A stretch of 64,000 bases of DNA from positions 1 to 64,000 of the forward strand of contig NZ_JAOCQE010000008.1 of NCBI RefSeq assembly GCF_025290915.1. The letters run 5' to 3'. The first letter of the stretch is position 1, and every line of letters starts with the position of its first letter. The DNA comes from Streptomyces sp. 15-116A. GTDB taxonomy: Bacteria > Actinomycetota > Actinomycetes > Streptomycetales > Streptomycetaceae. Under the pieces are notes generated by a model. The model was not told the DNA's origin. It worked only from the letters and a program-made list of their open reading frames with translations, and made no database searches. Made by a program: the position numbers and the translations under genes. Positions 53,413 through 62,254 of the stretch are shown here, piece after piece.

Positions 53413-54608
53413 CCCGGCGCCTGTTCACGTCGGAATCGGTGACCGAAGGGCACCCCGACAAGATCGCCGACCAGATCAGCGACGCGGTCCTGGATGCTCT
53501 GCTCGCCCGGGACCCCAACGCCCGCGTGGCCGTGGAGACCCTTGTGACCACCGGTCAGGTGCACATCGCCGGCGAGGTGTCCAGCCGCGCCGGGGTCGAC
53601 GTCGCCGCCGTGGCCCGGGAACGGATCCTCGCCATCGGCTACGACTCCTCCGCCAAGGGCTTCGACGGTGCGAGCTGCGGAGTGAGCGTCTCGCTCGGCC
53701 GGCAGTCACCCGACATCGACCGAGGCGTGTCGGACGCCTACGAGGCCCGGATCGAAGGACACGCGGACGCACTCGACCGCATCGGCGCAGGCGACCAAGG
53801 GCTGATGTTCGGCTTCGCCTGCGCCGAGACGCCGGAACTGATGCCGCTGCCCATCACCCTCGCCCACCGACTGGCCGCCCGTCTCGCCGCGGTCCGCCGC
53901 ACCGGCGTCCTGCCCTATCTGAGGCCCGACGGCAAAACCCAGGTCACCGTGGAGTACGACGGCGACCGTCCGGTCCGGCTGGACACGGTCGTCCTCTCCA
54001 GCCAGCACGCTCGCGACGTCGACCTCAGCACGCTCCTCGCCCCGGATCTGCGCACCCACGTCCTCGACCCCGAACTCGCCGCGCTGACCGGCGTGCTGGA
54101 CGTCTCCGGGGTGCGGCTGCTGGTCAATCCGACCGGCCGCTTCGAGATCGGCGGCCCCATGGGCGATGCGGGTGTCACCGGCCGGAAGATCATCGTCGAC
54201 ACCTACGGCGGCATGGCCCGCCACGGCGGCGGCGCCTTCTCCGGCAAGGACCCCTCCAAGGTCGACCGCTCGGCGGCGTACGCGATGCGCTGGGTCGCCA
54301 AGAACGTGGTGGCGGCCGGCCTGGCCTCACGTTGCGAGGTGCAGGTCGCCTACGCCATCGGCACCGCCCGCCCCGTCGGCCTGTTCACGGAGTGCTTCGG
54401 CACCGAGACCGTGCCGGTCGCCACCGTTCAGCGTGCCGTCACCGAGGTGTTCGACCTGCGTCCTGGGGCCCTGGTGCGCGATCTGGACCTGCTGCGCCCG
54501 ATCTACTCCCGGACCGCTGCCTACGGGCACTTCGGCCGCACCGGACCGGAGTTCACCTGGGAGGCCACCGACCGGGCCGACAAACTCCGGCAGGCCGCTG
54601 GGATCTGA
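53409..54608 (+). CDS. metK: S-adenosylmethionine synthetase (cluster copy)
   Basis: A 399-residue methionine adenosyltransferase, full family length. The ATP and metal motifs are intact: [19 protein letters not shown] near the start, [12 protein letters not shown], and [19 protein letters not shown]. It makes SAM from methionine and ATP in the cytoplasm. Its place between the aromatase and a nucleoside-type kinase, with a GTGA overlap, suggests a dedicated SAM supply for three methyltransferases in the same operon. It is probably additional to a housekeeping metK elsewhere, which I cannot see. Confidence 0.95.
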   Translation: MTRRLFTSESVTEGHPDKIADQISDAVLDALLARDPNARVAVETLVTTGQVHIAGEVSSRAGVDVAAVARERILAIGYDSSAKGFDGASCGVSVSLGRQSPDIDRGVSDAYEARIEGHADALDRIGAGDQGLMFGFACAETPELMPLPITLAHRLAARLAAVRRTGVLPYLRPDGKTQVTVEYDGDRPVRLDTVVLSSQHARDVDLSTLLAPDLRTHVLDPELAALTGVLDVSGVRLLVNPTGRFEIGGPMGDAGVTGRKIIVDTYGGMARHGGGAFSGKDPSKVDRSAAYAMRWVAKNVVAAGLASRCEVQVAYAIGTARPVGLFTECFGTETVPVATVQRAVTEVFDLRPGALVRDLDLLRPIYSRTAAYGHFGRTGPEFTWEATDRADKLRQAAGI

Positions 54609-54642
54609 CCCGCACCGCCGCAATCCCTCAGGAGGCTCCAGG

Positions 54643-55626
54643 GTGCGTATCGCCGTCACCGGGTCCATCGCGGTGGACCATCTCATGTTCTTCCCAGGCC
54701 GCTTCACCGAACAACTGGTTCCCGACCGGCTGCACAGCGTGTCCCTCTCGTTCCTGTGCGACCGGCTGGAGATCCGGCGCGGCGGGGTCGCCGCCAACAT
54801 CGCTCTGGGTCTGGGCCGCCTGGGCCTGACACCTCTTCTGGTGGGAGCGGTCGGACCCGACTTCACCGACTACCAGGTGTGGCTGAAGCAGCACGGCGTC
54901 GACACCGACTCCGTGCTGGTCGTGCCCGGCGGGCACACGGCACGGTTCGTCTGCACGACCGACGACGACCACAACCAGATCGGCGCCTTCCACCCCGGGG
55001 CCATGCGGGCGGCCTGCACCATCTCGCTGCGCGAGGTGGCCGAACGGGCCGGGCCGCTCGGCCTCGTGGTCGTCTCGCCGAACGACCCGGCGGCCATGCT
55101 CCGGCACACCGAGGAATGCCGTACCGCCGCACTGCCGTTCGTCGCCGACCCCTCACAGCAGCTCGCCCGCCTGAATCGCACGGACACACAGTTCCTGCTC
55201 ACGGGCGCCCGCTGGCTGTTCACCAACGAGTACGAGTCGGCACTGCTCCAGGAGAGCACCGGCTGGACCGCCCGGCGCATCCTGGACCGGGTCGGGGCCT
55301 GGGTGACCACACTCGGCGCCGACGGGGTGCTCATCGAGCGTTCCGGCCACGAGCCGCTCCTGGTACCCGCGGTCCCCGACGTCGAAGCCGTCGAACCGAC
55401 CGGCGCAGGCGACGCGCTGCGCGCCGGGATGCTCGCCGCGGTCGCCCGGGGCGCCCCGACCGAGGCGGCGGCCCGGCTGGGCTGCGTCCTTGCCTCCTTC
55501 GCCCTGGAGTCGGCCGGCACCCAGGAGTACACGGTGGGGGCCCGTTCTCTCACGGCCCGGTTGTGCAGCGCCTACGGGGAACGTGCCGTGACCGCACTCG
55601 CCCCAGTGCTAGGGAGCATGCCGTGA
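54643..55626 (+). CDS. PfkB-family kinase, adenosine kinase-like
   Basis: A 327-residue ribokinase/PfkB-fold kinase. The N-terminal nucleoside/sugar site (RRGGVAANIALGLGRLG) and the C-terminal anion-hole and base motif (PTGAGDALRAGML) are present. Lid residues before it (TDDDHNQIGAFHPGAM) resemble bacterial adenosine kinases. Next to a SAM synthetase and methyltransferases, the best reading is phosphorylation of adenosine released from S-adenosylhomocysteine; no SAH hydrolase gene is visible in the window. A ribokinase cannot be excluded. GTG start behind CAGGAGG, 34 bp after the metK stop. Confidence 0.85.
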   Translation: MRIAVTGSIAVDHLMFFPGRFTEQLVPDRLHSVSLSFLCDRLEIRRGGVAANIALGLGRLGLTPLLVGAVGPDFTDYQVWLKQHGVDTDSVLVVPGGHTARFVCTTDDDHNQIGAFHPGAMRAACTISLREVAERAGPLGLVVVSPNDPAAMLRHTEECRTAALPFVADPSQQLARLNRTDTQFLLTGARWLFTNEYESALLQESTGWTARRILDRVGAWVTTLGADGVLIERSGHEPLLVPAVPDVEAVEPTGAGDALRAGMLAAVARGAPTEAAARLGCVLASFALESAGTQEYTVGARSLTARLCSAYGERAVTALAPVLGSMP

Positions 55627-56144
55627 AGCGAGGTCGGACACTGCGCGCCGAGCCCCTGCTGATCCCCCTCGTGGTGGCCGGTGCGGTCCCCACAGCGCTC
55701 GGCCTGTGGCTGCCGGGACCCCCGCCGCCGGGCACGGACGGGCTCCGCGTGGCCGCCGGGCTCGTCCTGGTCCTGCTCGGCGCCTGGATGACCGCGGACG
55801 CCGTGGACCGCGTCTATCTGCGCCAGCCCACCCCTCTCGGCGACCGCCCGCCCGAGCGGCTGGTCCGGTCGGGCTGGTACGGGGTGATCAGGAACCCCAT
55901 GGCTGCCGGGATGACCCTGCTCCTGACCGGTGAGGCGCTGCTGTGGTCCGCGACGGCCGTCCTGGTGTGGGCCGCGTTCGTCCTGGCCGTGTCCTGCGTG
56001 ACCACCGTCCGGTTCGAGGAGCCGGGACTCAGGGCGGCTTTCGGAGAGCAGTACGCCGCCTACCGGCGCGCCGTGCCTGGCTGGATCCCCGGCACCGCGA
56101 GCACCACCGGCCGCCGGGCCGCGCACGCACCGAGTGAGGAGTAG
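55623..56144 (+). CDS. ICMT/PEMT-type membrane methyltransferase
   Basis: A 173-residue membrane protein with about four helices (LLIPLVVAGAVPTALGLWLP, LRVAAGLVLVLLGAWMTADA, GMTLLLTGEALLWSATAVLV, WAAFVLAVSCVTTVRF). The conserved C-terminal SAM-binding features of isoprenylcysteine carboxyl or phospholipid methyltransferases are present: SGWYGVIRNPM (in place of RHPxY) and EEPGLRAAFGEQYAAYRRAV. The acceptor may be a carboxyl or hydroxyl on a lipophilic intermediate. GTGA overlap with the kinase stop places it firmly in the operon. Confidence 0.8.
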   Translation: MKRGRTLRAEPLLIPLVVAGAVPTALGLWLPGPPPPGTDGLRVAAGLVLVLLGAWMTADAVDRVYLRQPTPLGDRPPERLVRSGWYGVIRNPMAAGMTLLLTGEALLWSATAVLVWAAFVLAVSCVTTVRFEEPGLRAAFGEQYAAYRRAVPGWIPGTASTTGRRAAHAPSEE

Positions 56145-56146
56145 CC

Positions 56147-56986
56147 GTGTACGTCGACCTGAGTATCCCTGTGAGCCGCCGGGCCCCCGGAGTCGAGTTC
56201 GAGCAGTGGCTCCACCGGGACGGCATCCGCCATCTCTCCCGCCGCATACGGGCGTTGCCCGGCGACAGCCGCAGGGACCGTCTGGTCAACCACTGGCGGT
56301 GGCTGACCGGCAGCCGCCGGCTGCGCCCCCACGACCTGCCGGACGGCTGCTTCCTGTCCAACGAGTTCTACCGCATGTCCGTACACCAGGGCACACACGT
56401 GGACGCGCCGTTCCACTACGGACCCGAGTGCGAGGGGCGTCCCGCCAAGAAGGTCATGGACCTGCCTCTGGAGTGGTTCCGTGGGCCCGGAGCCGTGCTG
56501 GATGTCCGCGCCTGCGGGAAGAGGGTGACCGCATCCGATGTCAAGGACGCGCTGGGACGTTCCCGCGCACGCGTCGGGCCCGGAACCGTCGTGCTCTTCC
56601 GGACCGATTCCGATCTGCGCCTGGGCACGCCCGCGTACCACACGCGATCCACGGCGATCAGCCCCGAGGCCGTCGACCACCTGCTGGATCTCGGTGTGAA
56701 GGTCCTGGGCACGGACTGCTGGAGCTTCGACGGGCCTCCCCGCGACATGGTCGAGCGCTATTACGCATCGGGAGACCGCGGCGTCCTGTGGCCCGCCCAC
56801 ATGCACGGCAGGCGACGGGAGTTCGTGCAAATCGAGGGGCTCGCCCGGCTGCGGGAGATCCCGTCCGGGCCCTTCACGTTCACGGCCTTCCCCGTGGCCT
56901 TGGCCGACGCGGGCGCGGCCTGGTGCCGGGCGGTCGCCGAGGTGAGCGGGACCGATCCGGACTTGGGGACGGAGCGGAGGCCATGA
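56147..56986 (+). CDS. Polyketide cyclase of the ZhuJ/OxyN (kynurenine formamidase-like) family
   Basis: A 279-residue metal-dependent cyclase. The hallmark HxGTHxDxPxH motif is at residues 80-90 (HQGTHVDAPFH), and the Glu/Asp-rich C-terminal metal loop follows (GTDCWSFDGP). ZhuJ and OxyN, of the R1128 and oxytetracycline pathways, belong to this family and close the second or later ring. It fits the SRPBCC aromatase upstream, with the two dividing the folding steps. It has a Phe/Trp-rich insert (NHWRWLTGSRR) before the motif. GTG start with GAGGAG just before it; stop overlaps the acyltransferase ATG. Confidence 0.88.
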   Translation: MYVDLSIPVSRRAPGVEFEQWLHRDGIRHLSRRIRALPGDSRRDRLVNHWRWLTGSRRLRPHDLPDGCFLSNEFYRMSVHQGTHVDAPFHYGPECEGRPAKKVMDLPLEWFRGPGAVLDVRACGKRVTASDVKDALGRSRARVGPGTVVLFRTDSDLRLGTPAYHTRSTAISPEAVDHLLDLGVKVLGTDCWSFDGPPRDMVERYYASGDRGVLWPAHMHGRRREFVQIEGLARLREIPSGPFTFTAFPVALADAGAAWCRAVAEVSGTDPDLGTERRP

Positions 56987-58254
56987 CCGCGGGCCGCACC
57001 ACCCGTCTGCTTGTGCTGTCCGCGCCCAGCGCCGAGAAGCTCGCCGGCCTCGCACGCGATACCGCGGCCCGGCTCGCGCGGCCCGGTGGTTCTTCGTTGC
57101 TGGAAGTGTGCGCACACGCAGCTGACGGTCTGCACGCCACCCACCGGCTGAGCGTCACCGGACGCACCTGCGAGGAGATCGCCGCCCGCCTGGACGCCCA
57201 CCTGGCTGGCGAGACGGTCCGTGAGGTGCACACCGGGATCGCCGAGGAGGCCGCGCGCGTCGCGTTCCTCTTCAGCGGTCAGGGAGCGCAGTTCGCGGGC
57301 ATGGGGCAGGGGCTGTACCGCACCGAGCGGGTGTACCGGGAGACGTTCGACCGGTGCGCGGAGGCGGCCCGGCCGTTCGTCTCGACGCCGTTGCAGCGGC
57401 TCCTGTATCCCGATGCAGAGCCCCACATCGTCCACCGCACGGCGCACGGCGCGCTCGGCACCTTCTGCGTGAGCATGGCGCTGGCCGAACTGTGGCGCAC
57501 CCGGGGTGTCGAGCCCGCGGCGGTGCTCGGCTTCAGCTCCGGCGAGTACGCGGCCGCCGCCTGCGCGGGCGCGCTCCGCGTGGAGGACGCGGTGCGGCTG
57601 CTCGGTACGGAGATCACCCTCGCGGAACGGATCACGGACGGCGCGATGGCGGTCGTCGCCCTGGACGAGCGCACCGCGCTGGAAGCCCTCAGGGGCTTCG
57701 AGTCCACGGTGGGGATCGCGGCGGTCATCTCGCCGGGGGAGGTGTCGCTGTCCGGGCAGGCCACCATGCTGGCCCGGCTCACTGATCGGCTGCGTACCTC
57801 GGGAACCCGGGTGAGCGGCCTTCCGGTGCCGGCCGGACTGCACTCGCCGCTTCATGAACCGGCACTCGCCGAACTCGCCGCCGTCGCGGAGGGGGTGCAC
57901 ACGTACCCTCCGCGCGTGCCCTTGATCTCCACCGTCAGCGGGCGCCCGCTGGAGGCCGGACAGCTCACTCCGGTGCACTGGGGGCGGCACATGCGCGGTC
58001 CGGTGCGGTTCCTCGATGCGATCCGGGTGGTGGACGCGATGGGGATACGCACCTTCCTGGAAGTCGGTCCGGGGCGGGCGCTGGTGGGGCTCGGCGCCCG
58101 CTGTCTGCCGGGCGGCGGACGTCTGTGGCCGGCCTCACTGGGCCGCAGTACCGACGGCACGGGCACGATGCTGGAAGCTCTCGGCCGGCTCTACACGGCC
58201 GGAGTGCCGGTGAGCCGGTCCGCTGTCGGCACGGGGGCCCGTCCGGCCCATTGA
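56983..58254 (+). CDS. Free-standing acyltransferase, type I PKS-like, altered substrate pocket
   Basis: A 423-residue acyltransferase with an N-terminal linker (~1-85) like that preceding AT domains of modular PKSs, then FSGQGAQFAGMG, a nucleophile motif GFSSGEYAAA (Ser185; His replaced by Phe184) and His287 in AGLHSPLHEP. Counting from Ser185, the conserved Arg that binds the malonyl carboxylate (Ser+25) is Glu210. A substrate without a free carboxylate, for instance an acyl starter unit, is therefore likely. Type II clusters often rely on the housekeeping FabD for malonyl transfer. GGAGG precedes the ATG, which overlaps the cyclase stop. Confidence 0.88.
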   Translation: MTAGRTTRLLVLSAPSAEKLAGLARDTAARLARPGGSSLLEVCAHAADGLHATHRLSVTGRTCEEIAARLDAHLAGETVREVHTGIAEEAARVAFLFSGQGAQFAGMGQGLYRTERVYRETFDRCAEAARPFVSTPLQRLLYPDAEPHIVHRTAHGALGTFCVSMALAELWRTRGVEPAAVLGFSSGEYAAAACAGALRVEDAVRLLGTEITLAERITDGAMAVVALDERTALEALRGFESTVGIAAVISPGEVSLSGQATMLARLTDRLRTSGTRVSGLPVPAGLHSPLHEPALAELAAVAEGVHTYPPRVPLISTVSGRPLEAGQLTPVHWGRHMRGPVRFLDAIRVVDAMGIRTFLEVGPGRALVGLGARCLPGGGRLWPASLGRSTDGTGTMLEALGRLYTAGVPVSRSAVGTGARPAH

Positions 58255-58260
58255 CGTCGA

Positions 58261-58266
58261 TATACT
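58261..58266 (+). promoter_or_regulatory. Possible -10 box of a leaderless tetR transcript
   Basis: TATACT ends seven bases before the ATG of the TetR gene, the distance expected if transcription starts at the start codon. No ribosome site is evident upstream of that ATG. The -35 region is not convincing. This would give the regulator its own promoter at the end of the operon. Confidence 0.4.
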
Positions 58267-58273
58267 CCGCGGA

Positions 58274-58861
58274 ATGGTTCAGGGAGAAAACACCCGGTCG
58301 GCTCCGGGGCGGCCGCGCAGTGCGGAGGTGTCCAGGGAGATCGTCCTGGCGGCACTCGCACTGTTGCGGGAAAAGGGGCCGACGGGAGTCACCGTGGAGG
58401 CCGTGGCACAGCGTTCCGGAGTCGCGAAAACCACCATCTACCGGCGTTACAAGAATCGTTACGAGCTGCTGCGTTCCTCCCTGGCCTTCGTGGAGGACAT
58501 TCCCGAGCCGCCTGCCGGGATACCAGCACGCGAGCGACTACTGAATTTGCTCGAGCAATTCAGACGCGGAGTCGAAGACGTGGTCGGCTTGCGTGCTCTC
58601 GCCGCTGTGCTGCACGGTGACGAGGACCCGGAATTCACCCGCGCGTTCCGCGAGACCATTCTGCGTCCCCGTCTAGATGTCATGCTCGGCGCGTTGCGCA
58701 CGGGGGTGGCGGAGGGGGAACTGCGGGCCGGGGTGGACCACGAGACGGTGGTGAGCATGCTGGCGGGCTCCTACATGGCCCGCTCCGTCATCGAGGGCCC
58801 CCCGCCGGCCGACTGGGCCGACCAGGTCCTGGACGTCATCTGGCCGTCGATCCGTGCCTGA
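58274..58861 (+). CDS. TetR-family regulator, cluster-situated
   Basis: A 195-residue TetR repressor: HTH at ~20-65 (IVLAALALLREKGPTGVTVE, AVAQRSGVAKTTIYRRYKNR) and a TetR_C_11-like C-terminal domain. It lies 19 bp after the acyltransferase and is the last gene of the rightward run. The perfect palindrome in front of the exporter gene at 62.25 kb is a good candidate operator for it. Cluster TetR proteins usually sense the product or an intermediate and release the exporter genes. Confidence 0.9.
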   Translation: MVQGENTRSAPGRPRSAEVSREIVLAALALLREKGPTGVTVEAVAQRSGVAKTTIYRRYKNRYELLRSSLAFVEDIPEPPAGIPARERLLNLLEQFRRGVEDVVGLRALAAVLHGDEDPEFTRAFRETILRPRLDVMLGALRTGVAEGELRAGVDHETVVSMLAGSYMARSVIEGPPPADWADQVLDVIWPSIRA

Positions 58862-58954
58862 CGCAGGCGCGAGGACCGGCTCGGGCAGGAGGCCGCAGAG
58901 CGTGCGGCGAACCTACGCCGGGCGACGCCGTCGCCTCGGACACCCGTTCCCCGG

Positions 58955-58984
58955 CCCGCGCCCGGCCATCCGGCCGGGCGCGGG
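58955..58984. terminator. Perfect 13-bp-stem hairpin after the PKS operon
   Basis: CCCGCGCCCGGCC (58955-58967), loop ATCC, GGCCGGGCGCGGG (58972-58984). It lies about 95 bp after the tetR stop and 470 bp before the end of the leftward monooxygenase gene, so it could stop transcription from either side. Confidence 0.75.
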
Positions 58985-59450
58985 CGGGCCGCCTGCGCGG
59001 GCCGCCCACATGCCCCGGGCCCTGCCGCTCGCCCGCCGGCGCGAGCCGCCCGAAGGGTGAGTCCGGCGGCTGCAAGGTCCGCCTGCGCGCGCGTGGACCG
59101 TCAGCTGTCTGCCGGTTCGGCCAGGGGCTCGTACCATCCGCGTGGCTGCTGTCCTGCCCTTCACATGCCGCGTGTTTTCCACGAGCCGCCTGCGGGGGTC
59201 TGCACCTCTTTCGGCACCCGGCGTCCGTCCCGTTGCGCCTACCGACGCCCGCGGCACCCTCGTGCTCGTCGGCGGGCACAAGAGGCCCAGGGGGCCGTCG
59301 GGTGCTCGCACCCTCCGCGTACCGCGCACCGACCGTCCCGGCGCCCGGCCGCAGCGGTTCGAGGGACCCACCACCGATACGGCCACGTCCGTCCTTTCGT
59401 CCTCCCTCCCCCGCGGCATTGTCCTTGCCCCACAGCGCGGCCGCGCCATG
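58985..59450. other. Convergent spacer between the two halves of the cluster
   Basis: About 465 bases between the hairpin and the monooxygenase stop codon. I see no gene. Confidence 0.5.
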
Positions 59451-60650
59451 TCAGTCCACGTGCTCCGGGCGCAGGCCGACGCCGATGAACTGAGCCGTCC
59501 AACGGGTCAGGAAGGGGAAGCGGCGGACAATACGAGCGGCAAGGGGGCGTTCCACCGTGGTTCTGCGGTCCTTGGGGTACAGGTCTGCGAGCATGTGCAC
59601 CTGGGCCGTCTGGACCGCCCGCACCGGCAAGGATCGGCGGCGCTGGACCGCGGCCAGCTCGCGCCGTTCGGGAGTCCCGCCGGCGAGCAGTACCGGACCG
59701 AGCATGCGTGCGGCGGCCACGGCGTCCTGCACGGCGAGGTTGATGCCCACCCCGCCGGCCGGCGACATCGCGTGGGCAGCGTCGCCGATGCACAACAGCC
59801 CCGGCCGGTGCCAGGTGCGCAGCCTGTCGACGCGCACGCTCAAGAGCTTCACGTGGTCCCAGTCGGTGATCTCCCGGTCCAGTCGCCCGGCGAACGGTCC
59901 ATGCACGGAGGCCACATCGGCGCGGAGCCGTCCCAGGCCCTCGGTGCGGACTGACTCGTAGGCACCCTGCGGGATGACGTAGGCGATCTGCCAGTAGTCA
60001 CCACGGTCGATGGTGACCAGAACGAAGCCGGGTCCGGTATGCAGGAAGCTCATGGTCTCGCCCGGCTCCCGGCTCAGCCGGAACCACAGCACGTCCATGG
60101 GCGCCGCGGACGCCGAGACGGTCAGCCCGACGGCCCGGCGCATGGTGGAATGCCGGCCGTCGGCGGCGAGTACGAGGTCCGCCCGGACCTCGAGCGGACC
60201 GTCCGGCGTCACGGCCCGCACCCCGCGGACCTGGTTGCCCTCTCGGATCACTCCGGTGGCTTCGGCCTTCTGGAACAACCGGAACGTGTCCAGTTCCTGG
60301 CCCTTGCGCGCGAGGAAGTCGAGGACGTCCCACTGCGGCATGAACGCGATGTACGGGTGGGTGCCGCGGATCTTCGCGAAATCGGCGAAGACGGTGGGGC
60401 CTGCAGGCGTCTGCACCGTGATGGTGGTGACCTTGCTGTGCGGGATGCGCAGGAACTCGTCGATCATCCCCAGTTCCTCGATGATGCGCAGGGTCGAGGG
60501 ATGCACCGTGTCCCCGCGGAAGTCGCGCAAGAAGTCCCCGTGCTTCTCGAGAACGATCACGTCAACGCCCTGCCGGGCGAGCAACAGGCCCGCCATCACA
60601 CCCGCGGGGCCACCGCCGACGACGACGCACCGGCTGGTCAAAGTTTGCAC
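59451..60650 (-). CDS. FAD-dependent aromatic monooxygenase
   Basis: A 399-residue flavoprotein of the PHBH-type group. The GxGxxG nucleotide motif is at ~12-17 (VVGGGPAGVMAGLLL), the DG motif is LVLAADGRHSTMRRAVG, and the second FAD site is LLCIGDAAHAMSPAGGVG. It hydroxylates or oxidises an aromatic polyketide with NAD(P)H and O2. It is shorter than the 530-residue RdmE-type enzymes that have a thioredoxin-like tail. GTG start after CAGGAG; 35 bp downstream of the exporter gene in one operon. Confidence 0.92.
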   Translation of the reverse strand: MQTLTSRCVVVGGGPAGVMAGLLLARQGVDVIVLEKHGDFLRDFRGDTVHPSTLRIIEELGMIDEFLRIPHSKVTTITVQTPAGPTVFADFAKIRGTHPYIAFMPQWDVLDFLARKGQELDTFRLFQKAEATGVIREGNQVRGVRAVTPDGPLEVRADLVLAADGRHSTMRRAVGLTVSASAAPMDVLWFRLSREPGETMSFLHTGPGFVLVTIDRGDYWQIAYVIPQGAYESVRTEGLGRLRADVASVHGPFAGRLDREITDWDHVKLLSVRVDRLRTWHRPGLLCIGDAAHAMSPAGGVGINLAVQDAVAAARMLGPVLLAGGTPERRELAAVQRRRSLPVRAVQTAQVHMLADLYPKDRRTTVERPLAARIVRRFPFLTRWTAQFIGVGLRPEHVD

Positions 60651-60685
60651 AGTCTGCTCCTGTGGTGGGCGGGAGCCCGGGGCGG

Positions 60686-62230
60686 TCAGTGCCCCGCGGC
60701 GATCGGAAGGGGCTCGTCGTCGGGCCCGGTGGTGACAAGGTCGCGGCTGCGGATCAGGGGCACGACGGCGACTGCTCCGACGAAGGCCACGACCGCGGCC
60801 ACGGTCAGGATCGAGTTGAGGCCGTCGACGAAGGCGCCCTGCGCCGCACCGGCGAACAATGCACGCTGGTCCTCGGGAAGCTGTGCGAGTGCCGGACCGA
60901 CCTGCCCGGAAGCCACCGCGTGGCCGAGTTCACCGGCCCGGACCTCCAGTGGGGTGCCCGCCAGCGCGTCGTGGACCCCGTCGCGCACCTGGTCGGCGAA
61001 GACCGCGCCGAGCGAGGCCACTCCCACGGCGATGCCCATCGAGCGGCAGGTGTTGCTCAACCCGGAGGCGACACCGACCCGGGCCGGCTCGACCGCGCCC
61101 ATCGCGGCGGCCACCACGTTCGGATTGACCAGGCCGACGCCGAGACCGGTGACCAGCTGACCGGCGAGGAGGCCGGTCCAGTCGTCGGAGACGGAGATGC
61201 CGCCCATCAGCAGCAGCCCCGCGCCGATGCAGGCCAGGCCCACGGAGACCAGCCAGCGGGCCGGCGCCACGGTGCCCAGGCGGGCCGCCACGGCGGAGGC
61301 CACGAAGATGGACAGGGTCAGCGGCAGCAATCGCAGTCCCGCGGCCAGCGGTTCGTGACCCAGCACCGTCTGGAGATAGAGGGTCAGATACAGCAGCAGC
61401 GCGAAGGCCGTCGTGCTCATGGCCAACACACCCAGCGCGGCGCCCGTGGTGGTGATCTTCTCGAACAGCGCGCCCGGCAGCATCGGGTCACGCCGGACCC
61501 GTTCGACGACCACGAAGGCGCCAAGGGAGACACCCGAGACGATGAACGCGCTCACCACCGCGGTGCTGCTCCACCCCTCCTCGTTGGCCCGCAGGAGGGC
61601 GAAGGAGAGCGTCCCCAGGGCGGTGCCGAGGGTCAGAAAGCCGGGCCAGTCGACGGCGCCTGGTCGCTCCGCGCGAGACTCGTCGACGCGCATGACCGTG
61701 GCGACGAGCGCCAGGATCCCGACCGGAAGATTGACCAGAAATATCCACCGCCAGCCCACGCCCTCCACCATGATCCCACCGGCGAGGGGTCCCACTGCCA
61801 GGGCGGCACCGCTGACCGCGCCCCAGACGGCGAGCGCCACATGCCGTTCCTTGTGGTCAGGGTGGGCGGCGGCCAGCAGCGCCAGGGACGTCGCCAGCAG
61901 GGCGGCGCCGCCGACTCCTTGCAGCACCCGCGCCAGATTGAGCATCAGCGGATCCTGGGCGACCCCGCACAGCAGTGACGCGAGTGTGAAGACGGCCATG
62001 CCCCAGGAGAAGACGGCTCGTCTGCCGAACCGGTCGGCGAGCGATCCCGCCGTGAGCAGGGCGGCCGACAGCGCGACGGCGTACGCGGCCACCACCCACT
62101 GCAGATCGGTGAGGGACGCGTCGAGCGCCTCCTCGATGTCGGGTAGTGCGATGTTCACGATCGTGACGTCGAGGAGCAGCATGAAGCTGCCCACCGACAC
62201 CACGCACAGAGTCCACCATCGGTTGAGCAC
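60686..62230 (-). CDS. MFS drug exporter, DHA2 (14-helix) type
   Basis: A 514-residue EmrB/QacA-type exporter with about 14 helices. Helix 1 with MLLLDVTIVNIALPDIEEAL, the loop 2-3 motif (GSLADRFGRRAVFSWG) and the antiporter motif in helix 5 (GPLAGGIMVEGVGWRWIFLV) are all typical. It most likely exports the cluster product using the proton gradient, providing self-resistance. GTG start behind GGGAGGGG. A perfect palindrome sits 25 bp upstream, overlapping the expected promoter. Confidence 0.95.
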   Translation of the reverse strand: MLNRWWTLCVVSVGSFMLLLDVTIVNIALPDIEEALDASLTDLQWVVAAYAVALSAALLTAGSLADRFGRRAVFSWGMAVFTLASLLCGVAQDPLMLNLARVLQGVGGAALLATSLALLAAAHPDHKERHVALAVWGAVSGAALAVGPLAGGIMVEGVGWRWIFLVNLPVGILALVATVMRVDESRAERPGAVDWPGFLTLGTALGTLSFALLRANEEGWSSTAVVSAFIVSGVSLGAFVVVERVRRDPMLPGALFEKITTTGAALGVLAMSTTAFALLLYLTLYLQTVLGHEPLAAGLRLLPLTLSIFVASAVAARLGTVAPARWLVSVGLACIGAGLLLMGGISVSDDWTGLLAGQLVTGLGVGLVNPNVVAAAMGAVEPARVGVASGLSNTCRSMGIAVGVASLGAVFADQVRDGVHDALAGTPLEVRAGELGHAVASGQVGPALAQLPEDQRALFAGAAQGAFVDGLNSILTVAAVVAFVGAVAVVPLIRSRDLVTTGPDDEPLPIAAGH

Positions 62231-62254
62231 GACGCCGCCCCTCCCGTTCGGATG

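Noticed and set aside
57690-58254. Reading the acyltransferase as housekeeping FabD
   Set aside because: It is about 110 residues longer than FabD, has a modular-PKS linker and lacks the carboxylate-binding Arg.
60662-61978. Long plus-strand frames opposite the exporter and monooxygenase
   Set aside because: Antisense shadows; Gln/Gly/His-rich sequence without family features.
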